DNA of 64,000 bases from CAZLKT01 sp964560205 (GCA_964560205.1 CAZLKT010000004.1:1-64000), one strand, 5' to 3'. Shown: positions 34,901 to 43,886, counted from the stretch's first letter. Notes: a model not told the origin generated them from the letters alone. A program made the numbers and translations.

Positions 34901-36244
34901 ATGGTTCGCCTTAGATTTGCTCCTAGCCCAACAGGTTTTCTCCATTTAGGAAACATTCGTACTGCTCTTTTGAACTGGCTTTTTGCACGACACCATGGGG
35001 GGTCTTTTCTTCTCCGCATGGATGACACAGATCTTCAGCGCTCTCAAGAGACATACGGTACCGCCATTAAGGAGGATTTGTTATGGCTGGGGTTACAGTG
35101 GGATCGCTATGAGCAACAGTCACACCACAAGGCCTCTTACCAGAAAGCCATAGAGCGCCTTACAAAAAGCGGACGTCTTTATCCCTGTTATGAAACTCCG
35201 GAAGAGCTTGCAGAAAAAAGAAAAAAGCAGACCCTCTTAGGAAAACCCCCCATCTATGATCGCGCATCTCTCCATTCTCCGCACCATGAAGACAGAACCC
35301 CTCATTGGAGATTCCTTCTCTCTTTAGAACCTGTCACGTGGGAGGATCAGGTACGCGGCCGCGTCTCCTATCATGCAAAAAATCTCAGTGACCCCATTGT
35401 GGTACGGGAAGATGGTTCCATTAGTTATCTTCTTTCCAGTGTGGTGAATGATGCAGAATGGGACATCACCCACATTATTCGAGGGGAGGACCATGTCACC
35501 AATACCGCCATTCAGATCCAACTCTTCCAAGCTTTGTCCGCCCCTGTACCATGCTTTGCACATGTGCCATTGGTCCACGATCTTCAGGGAACAAAGCTTT
35601 CAAAACGCTCTGGAGGAGAGGAGCTTTCTCTTCGATCCCTGCGGGAGGCTGGCATTCTTCCTGTGACTGTGTGCAGTGTTTTGGCTGCATTGGGGACGGG
35701 ACATGCACCTCATGTGGTAACAAAGCTTCCAGACCTCATACCCTCTTTTTGCCTCGAAGATTATGGCCGCTCCTCCCCCAGCTTGGATCCTGCACAATTT
35801 TTTTCAGTCAATCAAAACGTTTTTGCCCACATGACCTGGGAGGAGGTATGTACTCTGTGCCCTTCGGCAGCATCGCTTTCTCCCCAGCAGTGGCATATTC
35901 TTCGTGACAACATTACTGTGAAAGGGGATCTAGAGGAATGGGTGGCATGCTGCACACAAACAGAAAAACGGTTTCCTCGTGATACGCTGTGCGGGACAGA
36001 TTTTTTTCTTGTCATAAAAGAAGCTTTGAAAGCTTTAGACCATCTCCCCCCCCAGACGGAAAATTTTTGGAAAATATGGATGGAGAAAGTTTCGGCACAG
36101 GTCCCCTTTAAGGGCAAGGCTCTTTATCTTCCCTTACGTTTAGCCTTAACTGGAAAAGCCACGGGGCCACAAATGCATGATTTGGTGAGGATATTTTCGC
36201 GAGAGCTTCTGCAACATCGTCTGACCCTTGCTCTCACACAATAA
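34901..36244 (+). CDS. gltX: Glutamyl-tRNA synthetase, first copy
   Basis: A 447-residue class I synthetase with the HIGH-like motif in SPTGFLHLGN, the KMSKS-like KLSKRSGG and the Glu-binding RFAPSPTG N-terminus. The second copy lies at 42480-43886. Alphaproteobacteria often carry two: one charges tRNA-Glu, the other tRNA-Gln with Glu, later amidated by GatCAB. Which copy does which cannot be settled by eye, because the anticodon-binding part of this one is short and divergent. It follows the AsmA-like gene by 111 bp. Confidence 0.9.
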   Translation: MVRLRFAPSPTGFLHLGNIRTALLNWLFARHHGGSFLLRMDDTDLQRSQETYGTAIKEDLLWLGLQWDRYEQQSHHKASYQKAIERLTKSGRLYPCYETPEELAEKRKKQTLLGKPPIYDRASLHSPHHEDRTPHWRFLLSLEPVTWEDQVRGRVSYHAKNLSDPIVVREDGSISYLLSSVVNDAEWDITHIIRGEDHVTNTAIQIQLFQALSAPVPCFAHVPLVHDLQGTKLSKRSGGEELSLRSLREAGILPVTVCSVLAALGTGHAPHVVTKLPDLIPSFCLEDYGRSSPSLDPAQFFSVNQNVFAHMTWEEVCTLCPSAASLSPQQWHILRDNITVKGDLEEWVACCTQTEKRFPRDTLCGTDFFLVIKEALKALDHLPPQTENFWKIWMEKVSAQVPFKGKALYLPLRLALTGKATGPQMHDLVRIFSRELLQHRLTLALTQ

Positions 36245-36318
36245 AGTTTCCTGTGGGTTCTTTTCTTTTTGAAATCATGTGATAGAATGGAGAGGATGAA
36301 TTTGACAAAGAGGAATGA

Positions 36319-36765
36319 ATGGCTTTTAAAGTACGCTTGGCACGACATGGGAGCAAAGGTCGCCCATTTTATTGGATTATGGCTGCGGATGCTCGTTCAC
36401 CCAGGGAAACAGGAAAGGAAAAGTTGGGGACCTATGATCCACTTCTGGAGCATGGACATCCAAGGCGCTTGGTTCTGAAAGTGGACCGCATTCGATACTG
36501 GCTCTCCTGTGGTGCACAGCCAACAGATCGTGTAAAGAAGCTTTTAAGCCTTGAAAAAATCATTGAGCCTGTGAAGACACGGGAGACACCCATTCAGTCA
36601 GCACCCAAAAAGAAGAATCAGGCGCGGCTTGCAGAAAAACAGAAGGAAGAGGCTCTCAAGAGAGAGCAAGAAGAAGCAGAGGCACTGAAAGCAAAAGAGG
36701 CACCTGCCGTTGTGGGGGAATCTTCAGAAGCACAATCAGAGACACAACCTCAGGATAATCCTTAA
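36319..36765 (+). CDS. rpsP: Ribosomal protein S16 with extended C-terminus
   Basis: A small-subunit protein that helps 16S rRNA fold. Residues 1-82 are standard S16 (MAFKVRLARHGSKGRPFYWI, then YDPLLE and VKKLL). Residues 83-148 are an unusual tail rich in Lys, Glu and Ala, which looks helical. Typical S16 is 80-110 residues long. The gene is not followed by rimM-trmD-rplS, the usual partners. Confidence 0.9.
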   Translation: MAFKVRLARHGSKGRPFYWIMAADARSPRETGKEKLGTYDPLLEHGHPRRLVLKVDRIRYWLSCGAQPTDRVKKLLSLEKIIEPVKTRETPIQSAPKKKNQARLAEKQKEEALKREQEEAEALKAKEAPAVVGESSEAQSETQPQDNP

Positions 36766-37165
36766 GAAATGCTCTCCTCTCCCTTAGAGGCATCACAACG
36801 TATCGAGTCTCAGAAATTTTAAGATACATCGAGATACTTGAAGTGTTGTGGTGCGTATAATGCTTCTGTGACTTTGTTTTTTATGCTCCATAGGCAAAAA
36901 AATACCTTAGAGTAATGTGACTGTACGCTTACGATACTTTATAGAAAGAGATGTTCTTTCATGAAGGCCCTGTATAAAGCTCCATAAAAATACCCATGGC
37001 CCCCTAAGATGCGTCTCCTTAACAAAATTTTCACAACCGGTTCTCAACATCTGTATGAGGAGTACTTGTCCTCTTCCTTTTCTTTCTTTATACTCTTGGT
37101 AAAGTCCATATATGGGTGATTCGTGTTGCATTGCGTCACGTTGCTCATTTTCACAAGAGTACACT
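36766..37165. other. 400-bp gene-free region before rpsA
   Basis: No convincing gene lies here. It has a weak hairpin (CCTCTcccttAGAGG) just after rpsP with no T-run, and a TATAAT hexamer near 36856 without a good -35 element. Leader or promoter signals for rpsA are expected here, because S1 mRNA often has a long leader, but I see no defined structure. Confidence 0.4.
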
Positions 37166-38521
37166 ATGAGTCCCTTAGAACAGAGCATAGAAAAAGAATC
37201 ATTGGAGAATTTTGAACATTTACTGAAAGAGTCCTTTAAATCCGGAGACCTGCCAGAAGGACGCATTGTCAAAGGAAAGATTTTGCATATCTCCAAGGAT
37301 ATGGTGGTGGTTGATGTGGGGTTGAAATCAGAGGGACGCATCGCCTTGAAAGAGTTTGGGGATATGTCTCTAGAAGTGGGTGATGAGGTGGATGTCTATG
37401 TGGAGCGCTATGAAGGGCGCATGGGGGATATCCAGCTCAGCAGGGAAAAAGTGCTTCAAGGAGCCACGTGGCAAAAGCTGTTGGATGCTCATCAAGGAGG
37501 TCATCCGGTGGAGGGAACCATTGTAAGTCAGGTAAAAGGCGGACTCATGGTGAACATTGATGGCACTACAGCATTCTTGCCTGGAAGTCAGGTAGATGTA
37601 CGACCTGTAAAAGATTTATCAGCTTTTATTGGTATGACACAGAAATTTATGGTGTTAAAAATGGACCAGGAGCGAAATAATGTGGTGGTTTCCCACCGTG
37701 CCCTCATGGAGGAATTTCGTACTGTGGGGAAGAAGCAGCTTTTGGAAACCATTGAGCAGGGACATGTGGTGGAGGGCATTGTAAAAAATATCACAGAATA
37801 TGGTGCTTTCATTGATCTCGGGGGCATTGATGGACTCCTTCACGTAACAGATATGTCATGGGGTCGCATTAATCATCCTTCAGAGGTTTTAAAGGTAGGG
37901 GATGTGATTACCGTCATGGTAACGCGATTTAACAAAGAGACCCAGCGAATTTCCTTGGGACGAAAGCAGCTGGAGAAAGACCCATGGCAGAGTATTCACG
38001 ATCAATATACTGTGGGTTCCATTGTAAATGGGACCGTCACAAATGTTACAGATTATGGAGCTTTCGTAGCTTTGTCAGAAGGAGTAGAGGGATTAATCTA
38101 CATGGGAGAAATGGTGTGGAGCAAACGAAATGTAGATCCGCGTCAAGTGGTAACTCCTAACCAAGAGGTCCAAGTGATGATCCTGGATATTGATTCCAGT
38201 CGTCGTCGTATTTCTCTTGGTATGAAGCAATGTAAGGAGAACCCCTTCGAAGCTTTCGAGAAGAAGTATCCTGTGGGCAGCGAAGTGGAAGGTGAAGTAA
38301 AGAATGTAACAGAGGTTGGACTTATTGTCCTTCTGCCGGGTGGCATTGATTGTACGGTGCATAAAGCGGACCTGTCATGGGATCTTTCCCCAGATGAGGC
38401 TTTGACAAAGTACCACATTGATGACAAGGTGCGCATGCGGGTCTTAAGTATTAATGCAGAAAAAGAGATGATTGGCCTCGGCATTAAGCAGCTGGAAGAA
38501 AAAGCAAGCACCAACGAATAA
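37166..38521 (+). CDS. rpsA: Ribosomal protein S1, five S1 domains
   Basis: S1 binds the leader of mRNAs for translation initiation. The ATG at 37166 starts MSPLEQS and gives 451 residues; an in-frame start at 37112 is too far upstream of conserved sequence. I count five S1 domains, at about residues 32-95, 114-178, 199-268, 285-354 and 371-441, each with the DYGAF or equivalent turn (EYGAF, DYGAF). Typical proteobacterial S1 has six. The last, RNase E-binding or dispensable domain is probably missing rather than cut: the frame ends in a Lys/Glu-rich tail and is not broken. Confidence 0.93.
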   Translation: MSPLEQSIEKESLENFEHLLKESFKSGDLPEGRIVKGKILHISKDMVVVDVGLKSEGRIALKEFGDMSLEVGDEVDVYVERYEGRMGDIQLSREKVLQGATWQKLLDAHQGGHPVEGTIVSQVKGGLMVNIDGTTAFLPGSQVDVRPVKDLSAFIGMTQKFMVLKMDQERNNVVVSHRALMEEFRTVGKKQLLETIEQGHVVEGIVKNITEYGAFIDLGGIDGLLHVTDMSWGRINHPSEVLKVGDVITVMVTRFNKETQRISLGRKQLEKDPWQSIHDQYTVGSIVNGTVTNVTDYGAFVALSEGVEGLIYMGEMVWSKRNVDPRQVVTPNQEVQVMILDIDSSRRRISLGMKQCKENPFEAFEKKYPVGSEVEGEVKNVTEVGLIVLLPGGIDCTVHKADLSWDLSPDEALTKYHIDDKVRMRVLSINAEKEMIGLGIKQLEEKASTNE

Positions 38522-38551
38522 TACCGAGAGAGTGGAGCGTCTTTTTACAAG

Positions 38552-38577
38552 ATCCTGATGTTTATCAAGGATTATTT
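38552..38577 (+). terminator. Possible rpsA terminator hairpin
   Basis: Thirty bases after the rpsA stop, ATCC TGAT GTTT ATCA (A) GGAT can form an 8-bp stem with one bulged A, followed by a short TTATTTG. The T-tract is poor, so this could be a hairpin of another kind. Confidence 0.4.
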
Positions 38578-38765
38578 GTAGACTAAGATTGCTCCCGAAA
38601 TATAAGGCGCATATCCTTCTCTTTTTCAAAAATGAACCATAGCTCATCATATTGGGCATCATAATCACATAGATAGGTTATACTTTCAGTCTTGAGAACT
38701 TTCTTCACCATGCTATACTTACTTTGTACGAGTCTGATGGCACTGCGTTTACCACAAATGATGGC

Positions 38766-38794
38766 TTGCATTGCAAGAAAAAGAGTGTTATAAT
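38766..38794 (+). promoter_or_regulatory. Strong sigma-70 promoter
   Basis: TTGCAT (38766-38771) and TATAAT (38789-38794) are separated by exactly 17 bp. Transcription would start near 38801, about 58 nt before the ATG at 38859. The spacing is ideal, the -10 is perfect, and the -35 matches four of six positions of TTGACA. Confidence 0.7.
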
Positions 38795-38858
38795 ATAAGA
38801 ATGTTTTTTATTTTTTTAACATTCTTTTGCCACTCAGAATGAAAATATTGGAGTATTT

Positions 38859-39761
38859 ATGAAAATGAAATCTTTTTTTATTTCTTTTTTATGTCTTGTG
38901 TGCATGGACGCGAATGACGTCATTGGCAAAAAAAAACCTCATAAAAGGGTTTCATACAGGAACCGAAGAGTCTCCTCAAAAAGACGCTTTTCCCAAAAAA
39001 GACCCCAGAGTCTGAGAGCAAGAGGAAAAGCGCAAGTGCGGGGACCGAACAAAGCTGTTCGAGAAACCATTAGAAATGAAGTTCTTCTGGCTTTGAAAGA
39101 GTTTGCTGAGGAGAAATCCGCTGAAAAAAACACTCTTGAAGAAGAAGGGGGTAATATTTCTCTCAATGACGTACAGACCATAACCCTTGATAAGGTTAAT
39201 CCTCCGCAAGAAGAAGTGCCCTCTGGGGAAAAGAAAACAGAGGAAGAGCAGGAAGAGCAGGAGGAGCAAAGAGTACAAGAGAAAAAAGGGGAAGAAGAGA
39301 AAGAGCAGAGAGGAGAAGAGAAAATAGAGGAGGAAGAGGAAGAGGAAGAGGCAGAAGAGCGGAGAGGACAAGAGAAAACAGAGGAAGAAGAAGAGGAGGC
39401 AACAGACAATATACAAAAAAAATCTTTTACCATAGAAAATCCCATACTCAAACATATTGTTTCCCATAAGGAAAAGTATGCTCTTCTGGGAGCTTTCATA
39501 TATTATATAAGCGGTGGTTTTCATGCATTGACAAAGAGTTATCAAAGTGGGGGGGTGATGAGCGCACTTGGTACGTTCTTTTTTTTGCACCCCTTAAATA
39601 TGATCGGGTCTTCTTTTGCAGCTTGTTATAAACATTACAAATGGACACAAGAATTAGTACTCGATTCAGAAGCACGTCAAAAGAGTTTATGCGCTTGGAA
39701 TGTGTCGGAGCGGCTTTTTCCAGAATCTTGTAAAACAGCAAGAAAATTTTCCATAAAATGA
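38859..39761 (+). CDS. Exported Glu-rich protein with C-terminal membrane helices
   Basis: The family is not recognised. A GGAG site 6 nt before the ATG and the promoter above support the 300-residue call. It has a signal-like N-terminus (FFISFLCLVCMD), then a strongly basic stretch (residues 24-70, many Lys, Arg and Ser), a run of Glu and Gln (about 115-190, blocks such as EEEQEEQEEQ), and two hydrophobic segments at about 205-225 and 232-256 (KYALLGAFIYYISGG; FFFLHPLNMIG). The order basic, acidic, membrane-inserting suggests an envelope or effector-like protein. Nothing here predicts an enzyme. It is an orphan gene between rpsA and another exported gene. Confidence 0.65.
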   Translation: MKMKSFFISFLCLVCMDANDVIGKKKPHKRVSYRNRRVSSKRRFSQKRPQSLRARGKAQVRGPNKAVRETIRNEVLLALKEFAEEKSAEKNTLEEEGGNISLNDVQTITLDKVNPPQEEVPSGEKKTEEEQEEQEEQRVQEKKGEEEKEQRGEEKIEEEEEEEEAEERRGQEKTEEEEEEATDNIQKKSFTIENPILKHIVSHKEKYALLGAFIYYISGGFHALTKSYQSGGVMSALGTFFFLHPLNMIGSSFAACYKHYKWTQELVLDSEARQKSLCAWNVSERLFPESCKTARKFSIK

Positions 39762-40149
39762 ATATATGAGCTTCTCTTCATAAATTCTGAGCATCCCCAA
39801 GAGATAGCGGAAATTATTTTCTATACTATAAAAAGTTGCCTGCCCCCGTGAGTGATGAAAGTGGTGTATAAAGAATCCACTAGGCACTTTTATATAATTA
39901 TGTCGAGACGGTTTTTTTCCCAGGAAGGAGCTATGTGCCCTCTTCTGTGAGCTTCCATAAATGATTTTGCATAATGGGCCTTACAAACATCACTGTCCAT
40001 AAAAAATTTCTCTTTGTTTCGATATGCTCTCCACGGGTCATAATTCCACATACCTATTTTTTGCCTTGACACCTAGGAGAAAAAATGTATTCATAATGGA
40101 AAATAGGGGAAAAAACCTATTTATATCAAATATATATGAGGAGGCTTTC
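39762..40149. other. Gene-free region between two exported genes
   Basis: 388 bp with no convincing gene. A TTGACA at 40066-40071 and a TATTCA at 40088-40093 with 16 bp spacing form a possible promoter for the next gene, though the -10 is weak. A short minus-strand frame (39890-40072) has a protein-like composition but no ribosome binding site, and I cannot support it. Confidence 0.4.
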
Positions 40150-41466
40150 ATGATCATATGCAAAGAGAAAAAAAGAATGTTTGGCAGGGCGTTTGCTGCT
40201 CTGTGTGCCGTTTTGAGTTTTTCCTATGGGTCGCTTTACGCTTCCATGCATCCGACGGTCCAGAAGATCATTGATCATGTGAAGGCCCTCCATGTGGAGC
40301 CCCATGATAATGCACAGTTTGCACAGGCTGCTCTCAAAGAAGCCGAAGATGAGAAGAGGCTGTTGCAGGATTTCTTTACTAATACAGCTATCAAACATAC
40401 TCAGAAGGCTTCCGAAGGTTTGACCTCGGATCAAGTACAGGAAATCAAAGAAAGATGTCTTCAGTTGATGGAAAGAGAACAGGAGATACTCACTACTTTT
40501 CAAGATAATCTTAGAAAAGAAGGATGTCATAATGAGGTTGGTAAAACCAAGGGACTTTATGCTCATTTAGACAGAGAACATGACCGGATTTTCCCAGAAG
40601 TGCGCAGCATTATCGAACATCATTGTTCGGATTTACTTATGGGAAGGATTCCCGAAGAATTCAAAGTTTCTGAAGAAGATCTTCCAGTAAGGACAAGTGA
40701 GGGAGTTTCCACAAAGTTTTTTGGTACTACAAAAGTAGAGTTTCTTTTAAATGCTTTCAATTATCTATGGCATAGCATGGGAAAACCCCTTGTAGGGAAG
40801 GATCTGTATGAGATTTTGTACAATCGTCCCACAGCATACCCTGCACCGCTAGAGGGCGACAAGGTTCGAGCCATATTTCATGCAGCCAATGGACACAAAT
40901 CTATTTTTTTTCTGAAGGATGGTGAATTTGAGGGAATTATCTATCTCGCTCCCTGGGGCTTGGGGGCTGGAAGACATAAATGGAGTCCCAATTATCCTAT
41001 CAATAAAAAAGTAAGGGATTCGGCTCCTTGTAGTCTTGGGATGATGATCCCTTCAGTGGAAGGGATTGGTTCCGTTCACCTCAGAACTTTTGTGGAAGGA
41101 TCAGATGTGCAAGAGTTTAAAGGCTATTTCGAACGTATACATAAGGATGCCCCTAAGAAGATCGGTGATGTCCTTGTCGTTGATAGTGGACTGTCTACCA
41201 TCTATCTGGGAGAGGATGATGATTTTATAGTCTCCGTTTCCTCCAGAAGTAATTTTGCACAGGGAATACGGAGCTCGGCACTCATTGAACTCACAGATAA
41301 AAAGAGTATGGAGCAAAAAATCAGAGGGATCATGCGCCCCACTGAAGAAGCTGTGAAGGAGTTTCTCAAGCGTAAAGAAGAGAAAAGTGAGACTTACACA
41401 GAAAGTCCAAGGAGTGCAGTGATGAGGAGTGCAGGAGTTGAGGAAGAAAAAGAGATAAAGAACTAA
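40150..41466 (+). CDS. Exported protein of unknown function
   Basis: A GAGGAGG site 6 nt before the ATG at 40150 sets the start and gives 438 residues. The signal peptide is residues 1-32 (ends FSYGSLYAS). The N-terminal half is helical and charged (EEAxxD-type repeats, about 50-170); the C-terminal half is globular with clear strand-turn features: EFEGIIYLAPWGLGAGRHKW, then YPINKKVRD, and DDFIVSVSSRSNF. The end is a polar, Lys/Glu-rich tail. I do not recognise the fold; the globular half could be a secreted enzyme or binding domain. A good terminator follows at 41495-41530. Confidence 0.7.
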   Translation: MIICKEKKRMFGRAFAALCAVLSFSYGSLYASMHPTVQKIIDHVKALHVEPHDNAQFAQAALKEAEDEKRLLQDFFTNTAIKHTQKASEGLTSDQVQEIKERCLQLMEREQEILTTFQDNLRKEGCHNEVGKTKGLYAHLDREHDRIFPEVRSIIEHHCSDLLMGRIPEEFKVSEEDLPVRTSEGVSTKFFGTTKVEFLLNAFNYLWHSMGKPLVGKDLYEILYNRPTAYPAPLEGDKVRAIFHAANGHKSIFFLKDGEFEGIIYLAPWGLGAGRHKWSPNYPINKKVRDSAPCSLGMMIPSVEGIGSVHLRTFVEGSDVQEFKGYFERIHKDAPKKIGDVLVVDSGLSTIYLGEDDDFIVSVSSRSNFAQGIRSSALIELTDKKSMEQKIRGIMRPTEEAVKEFLKRKEEKSETYTESPRSAVMRSAGVEEEKEIKN

Positions 41467-41494
41467 GAGACTTGTCTTGCTGAAAAACAGACAC

Positions 41495-41530
41495 ATGGCC
41501 TTGGAACAATCAGGGCCATTCTTCTTTTTT
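41495..41530 (+). terminator. Rho-independent terminator
   Basis: ATGGCCTTGG and CAATCAGGGCCAT form a stem of about 10 bp (two G-T pairs) with a small AACA-type loop, followed directly by TCTTCTTTTTT. It lies 28 bp after the stop codon at 41466, so it should end the transcript of the exported protein. Confidence 0.65.
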
Positions 41531-41555
41531 GATCCTCCCTCTGAGAGGAGGTATC

Positions 41556-41780
41556 ATGAAAGATCATGTGCTTGGTGAACAAAAACCAATTTCTTTCCTA
41601 TCTTTCAAATGGTTAGCGCCTAAATCAGAACAAGGAAGGGGGAACGCACTATGGCAGTCAGAGGTATATGATACCGCATCTACTGTAATAAACAGAGGCG
41701 CCAAGACAGCCCATCAAGAGGAGAAGAAAAGCGGAAGTGATAATATACTTTCTCTTCCCCTCCAACAAAATGTTTTATGA
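41556..41780 (+). CDS. Small polar protein, tentative
   Basis: A reading frame of 74 residues starts at an ATG preceded by a very strong GAGGAGG site, 8 nt before the start codon. No signal peptide, membrane helix or known motif is visible; the sequence is polar, with Lys, Glu, Ser and Gln. The ribosome binding site can pair with the CCTCC just upstream (41534-41538) in a short hairpin, which could regulate translation. Because the region follows a terminator and no promoter is obvious, the gene is uncertain. Confidence 0.4.
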   Translation: MKDHVLGEQKPISFLSFKWLAPKSEQGRGNALWQSEVYDTASTVINRGAKTAHQEEKKSGSDNILSLPLQQNVL

Positions 41781-41826
41781 AGTTGTCCTCCTCTCCATGC
41801 TTTTCCTGGCTTCGCTTTTGTTTGGG

Positions 41827-42306
41827 TCATGGGGTGATGTATTCCACCTTTTTGATAAAATATGATTTTTCGCCCCGTGGAGTGGAAAATTCGAAAGATG
41901 TCCCCTCGGTTTTTCCAATGAGCTCTCGCGCCAGTAAAGAATAAACGGAAATTTTTCCACTCTTAATATCTGACTCATCCTCTCCCACAATTTGGTAGGC
42001 TATGGAGGTGTTTGTATCCTCATCCAGCAAATGCACCGTGGCACCAAAGCAAATTTTCGGGCCCGATAGGGTTGAGATATCAATAACCTTTGCGTGGGCT
42101 ATTTTTATTTCTAACTCCTGAATGCGACGTTCATTGAGGGTTTGTCGCTCCTTTGCAGCATGGTATTCTGCATTTTCTGAGAGATCTCCAAAAGATCTCC
42201 CTTTTTCGATCTCCTTTACAATGGCGGGCCGTTCTTTTGTGATGAGACGCCGTAATTCTTCCCGCAGTTTTTCCAGACCTTGTGGTGTAATGGGAAAAGT
42301 TGTCAT
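41827..42306 (-). CDS. greA: Transcription elongation factor GreA
   Basis: GreA rescues backtracked RNA polymerase by stimulating RNA cleavage. The 159-residue protein has the N-terminal coiled coil with the conserved acidic tip (FGDLSENAEYHAAKERQ), then the FKBP-like C-terminal domain (ATVHLLDEDTNTSIAYQIVGEDE in parts, and SPLAREL-type YSLLARELIGK). AAAGGTAAC precedes the ATG. It is downstream of the second gltX gene on the same strand. Confidence 0.93.
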   Translation of the reverse strand: MTTFPITPQGLEKLREELRRLITKERPAIVKEIEKGRSFGDLSENAEYHAAKERQTLNERRIQELEIKIAHAKVIDISTLSGPKICFGATVHLLDEDTNTSIAYQIVGEDESDIKSGKISVYSLLARELIGKTEGTSFEFSTPRGEKSYFIKKVEYITP

Positions 42307-42479
42307 AGTTTCTGTTACCTTTCGGAATTTTATACATCAGAGATGAAAATTGTACAAAAAAAAAATAAAAAAAGAAAGAAGTCCATAAGAAGAGAAAAAA
42401 GAAGAAAAATGGTGGAAAATGTGTGTTTATCCTTTTGTATGAAAAGTAATGCAAGCCATATCTCATAAAAAGGAAGGTA

Positions 42480-43886
42480 TCATGGCAGGAGAACGTTATG
42501 TACCCGATGAAGAGACCATTCTTTTCCAAGAGCCTCCAGCACTTCGAAAACTCCTGGAGATACTGATCGGCCAGTTAAAAGCATGCGAAGAGGGGATGCT
42601 ATGGTGCCAAAAGAGATGTTCTCTTCCTGCGCCCATTGCCGAAGAGCTGGCTCCAGATCTTTCGCTGTCCACTGAGCTTCATCATAAGAGGAGAAATGGG
42701 CGAAAAATTTTTGGAGAAGATGGACAGCAGGGGAAATCTTTTCCATAACCTCTGGTGGCATGGGGAAAGGAAGCATTGGTGTAAGATATACAGTCAAATC
42801 TTCTGCCAGTTCCACAAGGGTTTTGGCACGTTGCTGTAAATGGGGTAAAATAGACAGGGCATGGGATGTATCATGCGGCAGAGTTATGCGCTCTTGAATA
42901 AAGGGGAGGGCGAGAATGTCTTTGGGAGAAAGCTGTCGCAGATAGTAGGCATTGAGGGCAAGAAGTTTTTGAGGATCAAAACAAGCGCTGTGTCGCCCAA
43001 GTCCCTCAAAATCAAACCACTGAAGGGCCTGAGCCGTGGAGATTTTTTCTTCATCCCCATGGGACCACCCCAGACGTAGCAAGGTGTTTCGAAGTGCTTC
43101 AGGGAGGATCCCCTCCTCTCTGTATACATCCAGATCCACGGCTCCATGACGTTTGGATAGTTTTGCACCATCTTCTCCATGAATGAGGGGGATGTGGGCC
43201 ATAATGGGAATCTCCCACTCCAGAGCTTGATAAATGTGTATCTGACGGAAGGCATTCATGAGGTGATCATTGCCACGAATAATATGAGAGACACTCATGT
43301 CATGATCATCCACCACCACCGCAAGCATGAAGGTAGGTGTCCCATCAGATCGCAGCAAGATCATATCATCCAGAGTGTCATTTTGTACTGTGACGGTGCC
43401 CTGCACCATGTCTTGTAAAACAGTTTCTCCGGAAAGAGGTGTTTTGAGGCGAATGGCAAAAGGCTTTCCTTCGGGAGGGGGCGTTTGTGCATCGCGCCAC
43501 TGACGATTATACACGGGGGGGCGCCCCTCTTTTATGGCCACATCTTTCATATGTTGAAGCTCTTCTGGGGTGCAATAACACTTATAGGCCTTTCCTTTCT
43601 TGAGCAGAGAAAAAGCAATCTCTTCATGGCGTTTTTGTCGAGTGGATTGTATCACGGGGTCACCATCCCACGTGAGGCCAAGCCACGTGAGACCAGAGAG
43701 AATTTTCTCTTGAAAAACTTGCTGAGATCGTTCTTGATCTGTGTCTTCTATGCGAAGCAAAAACTGTCCTCCATTTTTTCGAGCATACAACCAATTGAAG
43801 AGAGCAGTTCTGGCAGATCCCAAGTGCAAAAGTCCTGTGGGAGAAGGTGCAAAACGAGTAATAACGGGAAAGTTTCTGGAATGCAT
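42480..43886 (-). CDS. gltX: Glutamyl-tRNA synthetase, second copy
   Basis: A 468-residue class I synthetase from the ATG at 43884-43886; the farther upstream TTG is not supported. The HIGH-like motif is SPTGLLHLGS, the KMSKS-like motif KLSKRHG. The C-terminal anticodon-binding domain is longer and more standard than in the first copy, so this is the likelier bona fide GluRS. Two GltX enzymes mean tRNA-Gln is probably made by the transamidation route. The copies are not close duplicates, so the pair is ancient. Confidence 0.93.
   Translation of the reverse strand: MHSRNFPVITRFAPSPTGLLHLGSARTALFNWLYARKNGGQFLLRIEDTDQERSQQVFQEKILSGLTWLGLTWDGDPVIQSTRQKRHEEIAFSLLKKGKAYKCYCTPEELQHMKDVAIKEGRPPVYNRQWRDAQTPPPEGKPFAIRLKTPLSGETVLQDMVQGTVTVQNDTLDDMILLRSDGTPTFMLAVVVDDHDMSVSHIIRGNDHLMNAFRQIHIYQALEWEIPIMAHIPLIHGEDGAKLSKRHGAVDLDVYREEGILPEALRNTLLRLGWSHGDEEKISTAQALQWFDFEGLGRHSACFDPQKLLALNAYYLRQLSPKDILALPFIQERITLPHDTSHALSILPHLQQRAKTLVELAEDLTVYLTPMLPFPMPPEVMEKISPAVHLLQKFFAHFSSYDEAQWTAKDLEPALRQWAQEENISFGTIASPLRMLLTGRSVSPGVFEVLEALGKEWSLHRVHNVLLP

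Noticed and set aside
38583..38771. A 62-codon minus-strand frame with fairly protein-like composition (segment YDAQYDELWFIFEKEKD).
   Set aside because: Its start codon overlaps the -35 element of the promoter at 38766-38794, and it has no ribosome binding site. It could be a gene remnant, but there is no support.
39240..39420. Leu/Ser-rich frames on the minus strand opposite the Glu-rich tract.
   Set aside because: They are antisense shadows of GAA/GAG/AGA codons and have no gene signals.
39890..40072. A 60-codon minus-strand frame with Trp- and Tyr-rich composition.
   Set aside because: No ribosome binding site and no recognisable motif; it covers the promoter region of the downstream exported gene.
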